The translations under genes were made by a program, and so were the position numbers. From Nitrospirota bacterium (GTDB taxonomy: Bacteria > Nitrospirota > Nitrospiria > Nitrospirales > Nitrospiraceae), in contig JACQQM010000034.1 in NCBI GenBank assembly GCA_016207025.1, forward strand, positions 1 to 38,373: a stretch of DNA of 38,373 nt, given 5' to 3'. This document shows positions 1-8,652 of this stretch, piece by piece (position 1 is the stretch's first letter; the number at the start of each line of letters is the position of its first letter). Below the pieces are notes generated by a model. The model did not search any database, was not told the origin of the DNA, and was given only the letters and a program-made list of their open reading frames with translations.

Positions 1-632
1 CGGCGGCCAACCGAACCGTGGAGAAGAGCTGCTGGACGCTCACGCATCAGGGCGAAGCCCGAAGCGGCCCGCCCTTCGTCAGCCGAAGGCGGCTCAACCC
101 ACACAAAAGCCGGAAGAGCCAAAAAGAAGTTGATGCGACAGCAGTTCAGGTCTGTGGTATCCGAGTCCACAGAGCAGGTGAATTTGTCCTGTCTTGCCAC
201 AGTTTCCTTTCTTTACTGTCCAACTTCTTAGACATCGCATCCGAATGAGTTTTTTAAAGAATTTGATGGCTCCATGATGTGACTGTCTAAGGCTGTGGAA
301 TTCCGTCGATTCGGGCGAGAAAATGGAAATCCCATTAACCTACCTAAGTGATTGAAACTTCACGACATGTTCCGGACTGGATAGGAAGCGGGTCTTTGGC
401 ATGTCAGTTGCGCATATAGCAACCCGCTGGTGAAGGGTGGGTAGCTAGGACCGGCCTCCGAATGACCCTGTCCCGTCCAAAAGATGGGCCCTTCACCGGC
501 ACTTTTATCTGGATTTGGTGATTTGCGATTGGGTCATTGAACCATTGGCCGGAAGAGAATCGCTGACCCGTTGCCAATGAATCAATCACCAAATGGACAA
601 ATCTCACAATTCTTCAACAAGGAGGCCGTGTC
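1..632. other. Non-coding leader region upstream of the giant multicopper oxidase
   Basis: I find no convincing gene here. Short open frames exist at about 18-248 (plus) and 404-607 (minus), but neither has a ribosome binding site or a recognisable protein. The first 120 bases contain small GC-rich inverted words (gggcgaagccc, ccgaagg). The notable element is the sigma-54-like promoter at 397-411, about 220 bases before the start of the oxidase, which would give a long 5' untranslated leader. Confidence 0.6.
397..411 (+). promoter_or_regulatory. Sigma-54-type -24/-12 promoter
   Basis: The sequence reads TGGCATG, then TCAG, then TTGC. This fits the RpoN consensus TGGCAYR-N4-TTGCW in all positions but the last, and keeps the required 10-base spacing between the GG (398-399) and the GC (410-411). 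Transcription would start near 423, leaving a leader of roughly 210 bases before the gene at 633. If real, expression of the oxidase depends on an enhancer-binding activator. I saw no equally good match upstream of the other genes I checked. Confidence 0.5.
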
Positions 633-3600
633 ATGGAGTTATGTCATTCACGCAGATGTCGCGCCGCGCGTGTGGCGCATGGTGCGACTATGCTGCAAGC
701 AGCATTGCTGGCGAGTACCCTAGTCGTGTCGCCGGCCGTCTTCGCTGCTGGGGCGGAAAACAGTGAGCATCAGCAGCATGCAATCCCTGTCTCCGGGCCC
801 ACGTGGAAGGAGGCGTTGATCGGGCAGACGAAAGTCGAGGAGGGGCTCGAGGGGCGGGCCGGCCGCTCCGAGAAGCTCGAGCTGCAGCACCATCGCCTCA
901 TGCGGCAGATGGAGCAGCAGATGGCGGATCAGGGCTCGGCCCAATGGACCTCGGGCGGCTACAACGGGATGTCCATGATGCACCAGTACATGGGCCAGGA
1001 CGGCTCCAGCTTCCTGCTGGCTTCGGACAGCAAGGCCGAGCCGGTCTCGATGGCCGGGGGGAAGTGCCCGGCCGGGGTACCGGTCAAGCTCTACGACGTC
1101 TCGATGATCAATGTCGAGGTCACGTTGAACCGGTGGTTGGACTACTATCCGGGCTACATGTACGTGCTAACCGAGAACATTGACAAGATTCGGGCCGAGG
1201 AGGCCAAGAACAAGGCAGCGCGGGACAAGGAGGGATTCGATCCTGGAGCGGTCAGCACCGGTCTCCAGGGCGATTACATCCAGCCGCTCGTGATCCGGGG
1301 CAATCAGGGCGACTGCGTTAGGATCACCTTGCGCAATCAAATGGCCGACGAAGCAGGCAGCCTGCATATCCACGGCTCCAGCATGGTGATCAGCGCCACT
1401 GGCAAGGCGGCCACCACCACCAATCCCGACTCGGTGGTGGATCCGGGGAAGAGCGTGGAGATGGAGTGGTATCTGCATTCCTCGATCCAGGAAGGGGTCC
1501 GGCAGTTCCACTCGTATAGCAACGATCGTGAGCTCACCGTGATGGGGCTCTTCGGGGCCTTCGTCGTGGAGCCGAAGGGGTCCCGGTATCTGGAGCCGCT
1601 GGGCACCGGCCCGGCCACCGAGGCCAAGAGTGGCTGGCAGGTGATGATTGACAACGGGTCCGGTCCGGACTTCCGCGAGCACGTGATTTTCTATCACGAG
1701 ATCGGCGATGAGGCGTTCCGGCCGCTGAACAAGAAGGGGGACTTCCTGCCTCAGCGTGATCCGTTGACCGATGCGTATCGTCCGGGCGGCCGCGCGCTGA
1801 ATTATCGCAGCGAGCCGTTCGGCATTGATGAGATGCACCTGCAGCACGAGTACTTCGGATTCGAGGACGAATCCTCGGCGTACAGTGCCTACATGTTCGG
1901 CGACATTCCCACGACGCTTCCGCGCGCCTACCTGGGCGATCCGGTCAAGTGGCGGATCGTGCACGGCGGCTCGGAAGTGTTCCATTCCCACCATCCGCAT
2001 GGCGGCTCGATCCGCTGGCCGCGCAGCCCGCGCGCCGTGGATCAGGAGCTGTGGGCGACGGCCAAGGACGGACCGGTGAAGTATCCGGTAGTCCGCACCA
2101 AGACGGACCGGGTGGATGTGGAAGTGATCGGACCGTCTGAAGCGCTTGATTTAGAAAACGAGTGCGGGTCCGGTCTGTGCCAGCAGTTGGCTGGCGACTT
2201 CCTGTTCCACTGCCATGTCGCGCACCACTACGTGGCCGGCATGTGGGGCTATGGCCGGACGTACAACACCCTGCAAGTCGGCCAGTATCACACCGACACG
2301 ATGCCGGATATGCGGGAGCTGCCGGATCGGCAGGGCCGGATAAAGGTCGGCGTGACCTCCGACAAGCTGGTCGGCAAGACCCTGGACTGGTTCGGCAAGA
2401 CCTTCAAGATCGTGGAGAACAGCCAGAAGACGAACTGGAAGGCCGACCCGGCCATCGTCACGATCAAGGACTGGGTGGAAATCCAATTGCCGACCATGGG
2501 CAAGCCCGGCCACAAGGATGACGAACGCGGCCAGCTCATGGCCTATGATGCGTCGGTGTGGGACTGGGCCTGGGACGGCAACAAGGCCTTGGGTGAGCGG
2601 GAGAGCACGGCCAAGAACCCGAAGTATCCTGCGGTGGACAAGTGGGAGAACAGCACCAGGCCGGCCATTCTGTTTGAGCCGAAGACCGGGAAGGTATCTT
2701 TCCCATTGTTGAAGCCGCATTTTGGGAAGCGGATTCCCTTCCCGCCGAATCATAACGGGGCGCCCTGGCTGGACATGATCCACCAGGATCAGACTGGCGA
2801 GCGGACCGGCGAGCCGGCGCTTCCGGGCGAGCAAGGCCGTTGGAGCCTCTGTCCCGATAATGCGAACCGGAAGTTCTACAACATCCACTTCATCCGGCTC
2901 CCGATCACCCTGTCTAAAGCGCAGGGGAAGGAGCCTGCGATGGTGGACAAGGACGGGTTGATCTACGTCCTGCATGAGGAGGAGGCAGCGGTCAGGAAGA
3001 ACGACGACCTCAAGTACCCGCTGGTGATCCGCGCGAACGTCTATGACTGCGTGGATGTGCTCCTGACCAACGAGTGGGATGACGATGACTACACCAACTT
3101 CCAGTCGTCGAAGATCAACATCCATCCCCACTTTATGCAGTTCGACAACCAGGCATCGGACGGCGTGATGAGCGGGCTGTCCTATGAGCAGTCCATGCGG
3201 CCGTTCACGATGCTAGAGAAAAAAGGTAAGCATGGACTTCCGGTGCCGATGAACACGGTGCTGACCGAGGCGGTGAAGGCCGGCGCCAAGTCCATCACGG
3301 TGAAGAACGCGGCCCAGTATCATGTCAACACGGAGCTCTTAGTGGGCGCGGACTGTGTCGGGTGTTCGGAAGTGGCCCGGATCAAGGAGATCAAGGGCAA
3401 CACGATCACCTTCTATCAACCCCTCAGGCACAATCACCCCAAGAACGACATCGCCACCGTGGAGTATGTCAGGTACCGGTGGTGGGTGGACTCGGACCTG
3501 GGGACCGTGTTCTGGCATGACCACGCCTTCGGCGCCACCACCTGGCCGCATGGCGGGTTTGGCAGCGTGATCATTGAGCCGTTCGGATCGACCTACCATG

Positions 3601-5531
3601 ATCCGAAGACCGGGAAGCAGATCCGGAGCGGCCCGATCGCCGACATCCACACGGTCGAGCCGGTGGGCTACGGGGTGAACGGCAGCTTCCGTGAGCTGAT
3701 GGTGTCCATCCACGACACGGTGCCGCACACGGTGAACGTCGTGTCGGCCGGCAACCCTCCGGGCCAGCCGGTGGAGGTGGCGCTGGAGGCCGGGAAGACG
3801 GTGTCGTTTGCGATGCCGGAGAAGATCCTGAACGCCCCCAACCCCTACATTAACGGAGGGACGCACACAACCGGTAGCGGTCTGAACTTCCGTGCCGAAC
3901 CCTGGGCGCGGCGGCTCGCGAACAATGCGGACACCTCCAAGCTGTTCAGCAGCGCGATTCACGGGGACCCGGACACGCCGCTCCTGCGCGCGTATGTAGG
4001 GGATACCGTCGTGTTCCGCCTGCTGCACCAGCTCATGAACGAATCGCACGTCTGGACGATCTCGGGCCATACCTTCCTGACCGAGCGGTATGCCGGGGAT
4101 GCCAATCGGAAGAACTCGATCCACGTCGGGATCGCCGAGCGGTATGACCTGGTGACCAAGGCGGGCGGGTTCCAGGGCATGCCGGGGGACTATATCCACT
4201 TCAACGGTCGCACGTCGCACTTCGCCGAGGGTGGATGGGGCATCTTCCGGGTGTTGGAAAAGGAGGTGCCTGATCTGAAGAAGCTGCCTTCTGGGACCAA
4301 GTCGGATGAAATTCCAGGGGCCCCGAAGTCGGTCTGTCCGGCCGACGCGCCGGTGAAGGCCTTCAACGTGGTGGCGCTGGATCGCCCGTTGAAGCTGAAT
4401 CCGAAGGCGCCGGAGGCGATCGAGGTGGACTTCGAGCGGAAGATCATCATGAACAATCCTGAGGGCAAGATCTTCGCGCTTGAAGAGGAGGTGACAAAGG
4501 TCGCAGCCAACGTGATGCCGAATCCGCTGACGCTGCGTGTGAACCTCGGGGACTGCATCAAGGTGAACCTGAAGAACAAGATGGCCAATAGCCGGGCGTC
4601 CTTCTTCGCGTCGGGCCTGGCCTTCGATCCGAAGGACTCCCTGGGCCTGAACGTCGGGAACAACCCCGGCGATCAGACCATCGGCCCGGGCGAGAGCCGG
4701 ACCTATACCTACTACGCGCATCCGGACAACAAGGAGACAACGTCGCTGGTGTGGGACGGTGGGAACATCGTGACGAATCCGCGCAATGGGCTCTACGGAG
4801 CCGTCATCGTCGGGCCCAAGGGCTCGAAGTACCGGGACCCGGTGAGCGGCGAGGATCTCTCGCAGAAGAACGCCTGGCGGGCGGACGTGATTGTGGATCG
4901 GAGCCTGCCGGAGAACGCCGGCAAGGGGAACTACCGGGATGTGGCCCTCTTCTTCCAGGATGAGGACAACATCATCGGGACCAGCTTCATGCCCTATATC
5001 CAGAACGTGGCAGGCCTGACCGCGGTGAACTACCGGTCGGAGCCGTACAAGTTCCGGGAAGAGCAGGGCTGCAACCTCGGTCGGATCTTCCATCCGTGCG
5101 TGGTGGATAAGCCGGAGGATCCCGTGACGCCGTTGATCGAGGCGCATGCGGGTGATCCGGTCCGGATCCACGTGATCGGCGCCAATAACGAGCAGAACGG
5201 CATGTTCTCGGTGGAAAGCCACGAGTGGCCGATCGAGCCCTACATGCCCGGCGCCGACATGATCAGTGTGGTGGAGTATTCCGGATCGGAAACGTTGGAT
5301 GTGTTCCTGCGCGGAGGCGCAGGCGGGCCATACCGGCTGGTGGGCGACTATCTCTGGTCCAACCAGCGGTTGCCGTACACGCAGTCCGGGCAGTGGGGCT
5401 ACTTCCGGGTGCTGCCGGCCGGCGATCAGCGGGTCCTGCCGTTGTCGAAGGACGAGGTCGGTGCGCGGAGTGCCCAGGCTCAACCTGGACAACCTGGATA
5501 CGGCGAAGCGATCCCGACCGCGATGAAGTAG
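633..5531 (+). CDS. Giant secreted multicopper oxidase, MofA/MnxG-like, six predicted cupredoxin domains
   Basis: A 1632-residue exported oxidase. The start at 633 follows AGGAGG, and a signal peptide ends near AVFA-AG. Three homologous modules are visible. Each begins with a 'CP' motif (C145, C740, C1235), followed by a conserved 'DC(V/I)' strand; 'NYRSEP' or a close variant comes later. Each probably folds as two cupredoxins. Copper ligands are unevenly spread: HIHG at 245-248; HSHHPH at 451-456; HCH at 526-528 with H532 and M537, a classic type 1 site; HPH at 831-833; HDH at 962-964. The third module has lost them. Length and layout resemble MofA of Leptothrix and, more loosely, MnxG, which are implicated in Mn(II) oxidation. 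The substrate here is unproven. A terminator follows at 5557, so it is probably transcribed alone. Confidence 0.85.
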   Translation: MELCHSRRCRAARVAHGATMLQAALLASTLVVSPAVFAAGAENSEHQQHAIPVSGPTWKEALIGQTKVEEGLEGRAGRSEKLELQHHRLMRQMEQQMADQGSAQWTSGGYNGMSMMHQYMGQDGSSFLLASDSKAEPVSMAGGKCPAGVPVKLYDVSMINVEVTLNRWLDYYPGYMYVLTENIDKIRAEEAKNKAARDKEGFDPGAVSTGLQGDYIQPLVIRGNQGDCVRITLRNQMADEAGSLHIHGSSMVISATGKAATTTNPDSVVDPGKSVEMEWYLHSSIQEGVRQFHSYSNDRELTVMGLFGAFVVEPKGSRYLEPLGTGPATEAKSGWQVMIDNGSGPDFREHVIFYHEIGDEAFRPLNKKGDFLPQRDPLTDAYRPGGRALNYRSEPFGIDEMHLQHEYFGFEDESSAYSAYMFGDIPTTLPRAYLGDPVKWRIVHGGSEVFHSHHPHGGSIRWPRSPRAVDQELWATAKDGPVKYPVVRTKTDRVDVEVIGPSEALDLENECGSGLCQQLAGDFLFHCHVAHHYVAGMWGYGRTYNTLQVGQYHTDTMPDMRELPDRQGRIKVGVTSDKLVGKTLDWFGKTFKIVENSQKTNWKADPAIVTIKDWVEIQLPTMGKPGHKDDERGQLMAYDASVWDWAWDGNKALGERESTAKNPKYPAVDKWENSTRPAILFEPKTGKVSFPLLKPHFGKRIPFPPNHNGAPWLDMIHQDQTGERTGEPALPGEQGRWSLCPDNANRKFYNIHFIRLPITLSKAQGKEPAMVDKDGLIYVLHEEEAAVRKNDDLKYPLVIRANVYDCVDVLLTNEWDDDDYTNFQSSKINIHPHFMQFDNQASDGVMSGLSYEQSMRPFTMLEKKGKHGLPVPMNTVLTEAVKAGAKSITVKNAAQYHVNTELLVGADCVGCSEVARIKEIKGNTITFYQPLRHNHPKNDIATVEYVRYRWWVDSDLGTVFWHDHAFGATTWPHGGFGSVIIEPFGSTYHDPKTGKQIRSGPIADIHTVEPVGYGVNGSFRELMVSIHDTVPHTVNVVSAGNPPGQPVEVALEAGKTVSFAMPEKILNAPNPYINGGTHTTGSGLNFRAEPWARRLANNADTSKLFSSAIHGDPDTPLLRAYVGDTVVFRLLHQLMNESHVWTISGHTFLTERYAGDANRKNSIHVGIAERYDLVTKAGGFQGMPGDYIHFNGRTSHFAEGGWGIFRVLEKEVPDLKKLPSGTKSDEIPGAPKSVCPADAPVKAFNVVALDRPLKLNPKAPEAIEVDFERKIIMNNPEGKIFALEEEVTKVAANVMPNPLTLRVNLGDCIKVNLKNKMANSRASFFASGLAFDPKDSLGLNVGNNPGDQTIGPGESRTYTYYAHPDNKETTSLVWDGGNIVTNPRNGLYGAVIVGPKGSKYRDPVSGEDLSQKNAWRADVIVDRSLPENAGKGNYRDVALFFQDEDNIIGTSFMPYIQNVAGLTAVNYRSEPYKFREEQGCNLGRIFHPCVVDKPEDPVTPLIEAHAGDPVRIHVIGANNEQNGMFSVESHEWPIEPYMPGADMISVVEYSGSETLDVFLRGGAGGPYRLVGDYLWSNQRLPYTQSGQWGYFRVLPAGDQRVLPLSKDEVGARSAQAQPGQPGYGEAIPTAMK

Positions 5532-5556
5532 TCTGCGTGACAGCGTGACACCGAGG

Positions 5557-5597
5557 CAGGGGAGCTACGTCTGGCATGTGGCTCCCCTGTTTCGTTT
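5557..5597 (+). terminator. Rho-independent terminator of the giant oxidase
   Basis: A perfect 9-bp stem (CAGGGGAGC at 5557-5565, GCTCCCCTG at 5581-5589) encloses a 15-base loop and is followed by tttcgttt. It lies 26 bases after the oxidase stop codon. Confidence 0.75.
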
Positions 5598-5599
5598 CA

Positions 5600-5641
5600 G
5601 GTAGCTGTCAGCGATCAGCAGTCAGCTATCAGCAGTCAGCT
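5600..5641. repeat. Word repeat of the CAGC(G/A)ATCAGC type
   Basis: A run of near-identical words (gtcagc, gatcagca, gtcagct, atcagca, gtcagct) follows the terminator. The same word family recurs near 13205, 15019-15127, 20936-20958 and 35400-35526, always at gene ends. Confidence 0.7.
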
Positions 5642-5645
5642 TGAC

Positions 5646-5691
5646 CCTCTCCCTTCCCCTCCCCCTTGAAGGGGGAGGGGAGGGTGGGGGA
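5646..5691. repeat. G/C-tract palindrome, family CCCTCCCCC-TTGAA-GGGGGAGGG
   Basis: The core is a near-perfect palindrome of C-rich and G-rich arms around TTGAA, ending 20 bases before the next start codon. Related copies lie at 15037-15088, 20610-20661, 28237-28280 and 31540-31590. It could form a strong hairpin in either transcript and may be a REP-like element. Confidence 0.75.
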
Positions 5692-5710
5692 GAGAATGGA
5701 GGCCGGAATC

Positions 5711-6640
5711 ATGGCGAGCAAGAGAATACGGTTCGGATTCATTGCAGGAATGATCATCTCTCTTCTGTTAAGCGTGGGCCGTGCTCTAGCCTATGAGGAA
5801 ATAACAGTTAGCGACGGGGGGACGCTGACCGGCACGGTCACGCTGGTCGGTCAGGTCCCGAAGCCGAAGGGCTATAACCTGGTCACGTTTCCGGATCCGG
5901 TCTATTGCGGCCGGATTTCGGACGGGAAGGGGTGGCGACTCCTCCAGACCTTTCACGTGGGACCCGAGAGCGCCTTCAGCGATGTCGTCGTGCTGATCGA
6001 GGGGGTTGAGCGCGGGAAGCCGTTCGCCTTCCAGACGCCCCGCGTCGAGGCGATCGACTGTACGTTCAAGCCGTTCACCACGGTGGTCCGGGACAAGCAT
6101 CCGGTCATGGTGGTGAACATGGATCCCGCCATGCATGATATCCAGGCGTACGAGACCTCAGAGCTCGGCCCCCGGGTGCTGTTCAATGTGCCGCTGCCGA
6201 TGAATCCGCTTCATCCGCGTGATGCCAGCCTGAATGCCCAGTATCACAAGCATCTCCCCGGGGAACCCATGAAACAGATCGTGAATATGACCAAGGGCCG
6301 CCGGGTGTTTGTGATGCAGTGCGGGTTTCACGCCTACATGGAGAGCTGGGGGCTCGCGGTCGAGAACCCCTATTATGCCGTGACTGGCCAGGACGGCAGC
6401 TTCACGATCAGCGACATCCCGCCGGGGACCTATAGAGTCCTGGTGTGGCATCCCCAGATCGGCGGGGCGAAAGAGTACACGGTGACGATTGAGCCCAAAG
6501 GCCATGCAACACTGAACGCAAGGATTGACGCGCCGACTGGCCGTCTCTATGCGAATGAGGCGGTGGAGAACCCCCGCTTCGGTCTGGGCATTATGGGAAA
6601 TACCCGGATCGTGCCGACACTCGAGCGTCAGTCGTATTGA
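5711..6640 (+). CDS. Exported plastocyanin-like protein with carboxypeptidase-regulatory-like domain
   Basis: A 309-residue exported protein. I chose ATG 5711 because GGAGG lies 8 bases upstream and a clean signal peptide follows (hydrophobic FIAGMIISLLLSVG, cleavage near ALA-YE). An N-terminal beta domain ends in a cupredoxin-like site: H142, then C204, H207 and M210 in a C-x2-H-x2-M arrangement. A carboxypeptidase-regulatory-like fold follows (DGSFTISDIPPGTYRVLVWH). The whole layout matches the gene at 19774, whose C170-H173-M176 has the same spacing, so the two are paralogs. A type 1 copper electron carrier serving the neighbouring oxidase is likely by inference. The palindrome just upstream may replace an ordinary leader. 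Confidence 0.7.
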   Translation: MASKRIRFGFIAGMIISLLLSVGRALAYEEITVSDGGTLTGTVTLVGQVPKPKGYNLVTFPDPVYCGRISDGKGWRLLQTFHVGPESAFSDVVVLIEGVERGKPFAFQTPRVEAIDCTFKPFTTVVRDKHPVMVVNMDPAMHDIQAYETSELGPRVLFNVPLPMNPLHPRDASLNAQYHKHLPGEPMKQIVNMTKGRRVFVMQCGFHAYMESWGLAVENPYYAVTGQDGSFTISDIPPGTYRVLVWHPQIGGAKEYTVTIEPKGHATLNARIDAPTGRLYANEAVENPRFGLGIMGNTRIVPTLERQSY

Positions 6641-6648
6641 CGCAATGT

Positions 6649-6714
6649 CCAGTGAAAAATGCAAAATGAATTCGCCAAGAGCTTTTTCATTTTTAATTTT
6701 GCATTTTACATTGG
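6649..6714. repeat. AT-rich 66-base palindrome overlapping a start codon
   Basis: The two 34-base arms abut. The outer 22 positions pair with about three mismatches (cagtgaaaaatgcaaaatg on the left against cattttgcattttacattg on the right). It is much more AT-rich than its surroundings. The start codon and most of the signal peptide of the next gene lie inside it. Confidence 0.75.
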
Positions 6715-7594
6715 CGCGCTGCTGACAGCCGCCACCGCGCTTGCGGACCATGACAAACCGGTGCGCGATCCGTGGGCGCCGGAGGTTGAGGCAGAACGGC
6801 TGGCGGCGATGACAGTCCCGGAAGGGATGGTTCGTGTGCCGGCCGGCTGGTTCCGGATGGGGAGCGACCCGCACGCGGACCCGGATGCCGGTCCTCAAGA
6901 GCAGCCGCAACAGTGGGTCTATCTGGATGCGTTTGCAATCGACCGCTATGAAGTCAGCAACGTGCAGTACCTTCGGTTCGTGCTGGCCACCGGCGCGCCG
7001 TGGCCACCCTATTGGAAGAGCGATCCATTCCCGGACAAGATGGCCAGCCATCCGGTGATCGGCGTGAGTTGGGAGGAGGCCGACGCGTACTGCCGGTGGG
7101 CCGGCAAGCGCCTGCCGACCGAGGCGGAGTGGGAAAAAGCGGCGCGCGGCACTGACGGGCGCCTCTACCCCTGGGGCAACCAGCCGGCCGGATGGGGGCG
7201 GAGCAACATCGCCCATCCCGGCTCCAAGCGGGGCATCAAGTATCCTCCGCTGGCCAACGTGGACCGCTACGAACGCGGCGTCAGCCCGTACGGCGCCTAC
7301 CAGATGGCCGGGAACGTGGCCGAGTGGGTCGCTGACTGGTTTGATCCGGAGTCCTACCAGCATGAGACGCACTACAATCCGGAAGGACCAGTCGTCGGTC
7401 AGGAGAAAGTGTTCCGCGGCGGATCCTGGAACGAGGATCCCGAGGTCGCCCGGTCGGCCGGCCGCGGAGCCCGTGCGCCGGATCACCGCTCGTATTTGAT
7501 TGGATTTCGCTGTGCGCGGGATGCGCACGAACCGTCGCTCGTGAAGCGTGAAGCGCAAGTAAGCTCGCAGGAGAACTCCGGTCTTCTCCGATGA
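6659..7594 (+). CDS. Exported FGE/SUMF1-like protein, paralog 1
   Basis: A 311-residue protein of the formylglycine-generating-enzyme (SUMF1) fold. Hallmarks in order are MVRVPAGWFRMGSD, EVSNVQYLRFV, HPVIGVSWEEADAYC, GKRLPTEAEWEKAARG, YPWGN, MAGNVAEWVADW, FRGGSW and GFRCARD. The two copper-binding cysteines that true FGE carries after RGGS are absent, so sulfatase activation is unlikely. FGE-like relatives without them include NirV, found beside copper nitrite reductases. ATG 6659 is the first possible start and lacks a ribosome binding site. The N-terminus works as a signal peptide (cleavage near ALA-DH) but is encoded by a palindrome. The last residues (VKREA and onward) come from another palindrome at 7537. 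Confidence 0.8.
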   Translation: MQNEFAKSFFIFNFAFYIGALLTAATALADHDKPVRDPWAPEVEAERLAAMTVPEGMVRVPAGWFRMGSDPHADPDAGPQEQPQQWVYLDAFAIDRYEVSNVQYLRFVLATGAPWPPYWKSDPFPDKMASHPVIGVSWEEADAYCRWAGKRLPTEAEWEKAARGTDGRLYPWGNQPAGWGRSNIAHPGSKRGIKYPPLANVDRYERGVSPYGAYQMAGNVAEWVADWFDPESYQHETHYNPEGPVVGQEKVFRGGSWNEDPEVARSAGRGARAPDHRSYLIGFRCARDAHEPSLVKREAQVSSQENSGLLR

Positions 7595-7628
7595 ACGATT
7601 CACGAACGACGATTCACGTTTAACGAGC
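7537..7628. repeat. 92-base palindrome of GTGAAGCGT words enclosing a stop codon
   Basis: The left arm (7537-7555) and right arm (7610-7628) pair at 16 of 19 positions. An inner GGAGAA/TTCTCC hairpin lies between them. The stop codon of the preceding gene (7592-7594) is in the loop, so the last 19 codons of that gene are repeat DNA. It may double as a transcription terminator or mRNA stabiliser. Confidence 0.7.
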
Positions 7629-7646
7629 CAGAGAGGGAGGCTGGAG

Positions 7647-8618
7647 ATGGATTCGCAACAGTCAGCCAAGTGGACGACCGCCAATCGAATCGTCAATGCC
7701 CTGCTCGCCGGCGCGATCGCACTGGCGCTGGCGAGCTTCGCGTGGGGCTTGGATGTGGCCGACGTCACGCCCGAATGGACTCCGGAGGGCAAGAAGATCG
7801 CAGCGGAGCGGGCGAAGTTGCCCGCGAATGAGGAGATGGTGCGGGTGCCTGCGGGCTGGTTCCTGATGGGTAGCACCAAGCGAGTGGACCGGAACGCGTA
7901 TCCTGCGGAATTTCCCCAACGCCGGGTCTATCTTGATACCTTCGAGATCTACAAATATGAAGTCACCGCTCTCCAATACCTGCGTTTTGTGCTAGCGACA
8001 GATCGTCCCCCGCTGCTGGATTGGCGGTACGACGGGGGGAATTTTCAGGAATCGATGGTGAATCACCCCGTGATGCATGTCACGTGGCATGACGCCGACG
8101 CCTATTGCAAGTGGGCTGGAAAGCGCCTGCCCACCGAAGCCGAATGGGAGAAGGCGGCGCGTGGAGAGGACGGCCGGATCTATCCCTGGGGAAATCAGAT
8201 GGCAGGACTGACGCGCGCCAATTACGGGCGGACGGGCTTGTCCGGACCGGTCCGGGATCGGCCGGAGCGGTTACTCCTCTATCCGCCGATTATCGCAGTG
8301 GATAAATACCAAAACTCGGTGAGCCCCTATGGGGTGCACCAGATGGCCGGGAACGTCGCCGAGTGGGTGGCGGACTGGTATGACACGCAGTATTACGCAA
8401 CGGCGCCGGAGCGGAATCCAAAAGGTCCAGCGCAGGGAACACAGAGGGCCTTCCGCGGGGGTGGCTGGATGGACAGCACGCCCAGCGTGCGCGCCGCCCA
8501 GCGGAACGGGGCGGACCCGACCACGAAGATGAACTGGCTCGGCTTCCGTTGCGCACGCGATTCACAGGACATTCAGCGCACACAGGTCTCCCAGGCGGTC
8601 ACGGCGCCGGCGCAGTAG
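7647..8618 (+). CDS. Exported FGE/SUMF1-like protein, paralog 2
   Basis: A 323-residue protein following a good ribosome binding site (gagggaggctggag). A signal peptide or anchor covers about residues 16-35 (LLAGAIALALASFAWG). The SUMF1 fold is complete: MVRVPAGWFLMGSTK, EVTALQYLRFVLATD, HPVMHVTWHDADAYC, GKRLPTEAEWEKAARG, YPWGNQ, QMAGNVAEWVADWYD, FRGGGW and GFRCARD. It closely resembles its left neighbour, indicating a tandem duplication. The active-site cysteines of real FGE are missing after RGGG. A structural or assembly role in an envelope complex is my inference; catalysis of formylglycine formation is improbable. Confidence 0.8.
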   Translation: MDSQQSAKWTTANRIVNALLAGAIALALASFAWGLDVADVTPEWTPEGKKIAAERAKLPANEEMVRVPAGWFLMGSTKRVDRNAYPAEFPQRRVYLDTFEIYKYEVTALQYLRFVLATDRPPLLDWRYDGGNFQESMVNHPVMHVTWHDADAYCKWAGKRLPTEAEWEKAARGEDGRIYPWGNQMAGLTRANYGRTGLSGPVRDRPERLLLYPPIIAVDKYQNSVSPYGVHQMAGNVAEWVADWYDTQYYATAPERNPKGPAQGTQRAFRGGGWMDSTPSVRAAQRNGADPTTKMNWLGFRCARDSQDIQRTQVSQAVTAPAQ

Positions 8619-8652
8619 AAACGGCGAAACCCTAGCCATGAGAGGAGGCTTC

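Noticed and set aside
18-248. Open frame of 76 residues at the left edge
   Set aside because: No ribosome binding site and no protein-like features; low-complexity basic composition suggests chance.
404-607. Minus-strand open frame of 67 residues before the giant oxidase
   Set aside because: It lies over the promoter and leader of the oxidase, with no start signal or family.
3339-5492. 717-residue frame on the minus strand inside the giant oxidase
   Set aside because: It mirrors a strongly supported plus-strand gene; long antisense frames are common at high GC, and its composition (rich in R, H, L, V) is not protein-like.
6659-7594. Sulfatase-activating FGE enzyme
   Set aside because: Both cysteines needed for copper binding and catalysis are absent, and no sulfatase gene is in the window.
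6158-7879. 573-residue minus-strand frame across two FGE-like genes
   Set aside because: The plus-strand genes have clear SUMF1 motifs; the antisense frame has none.
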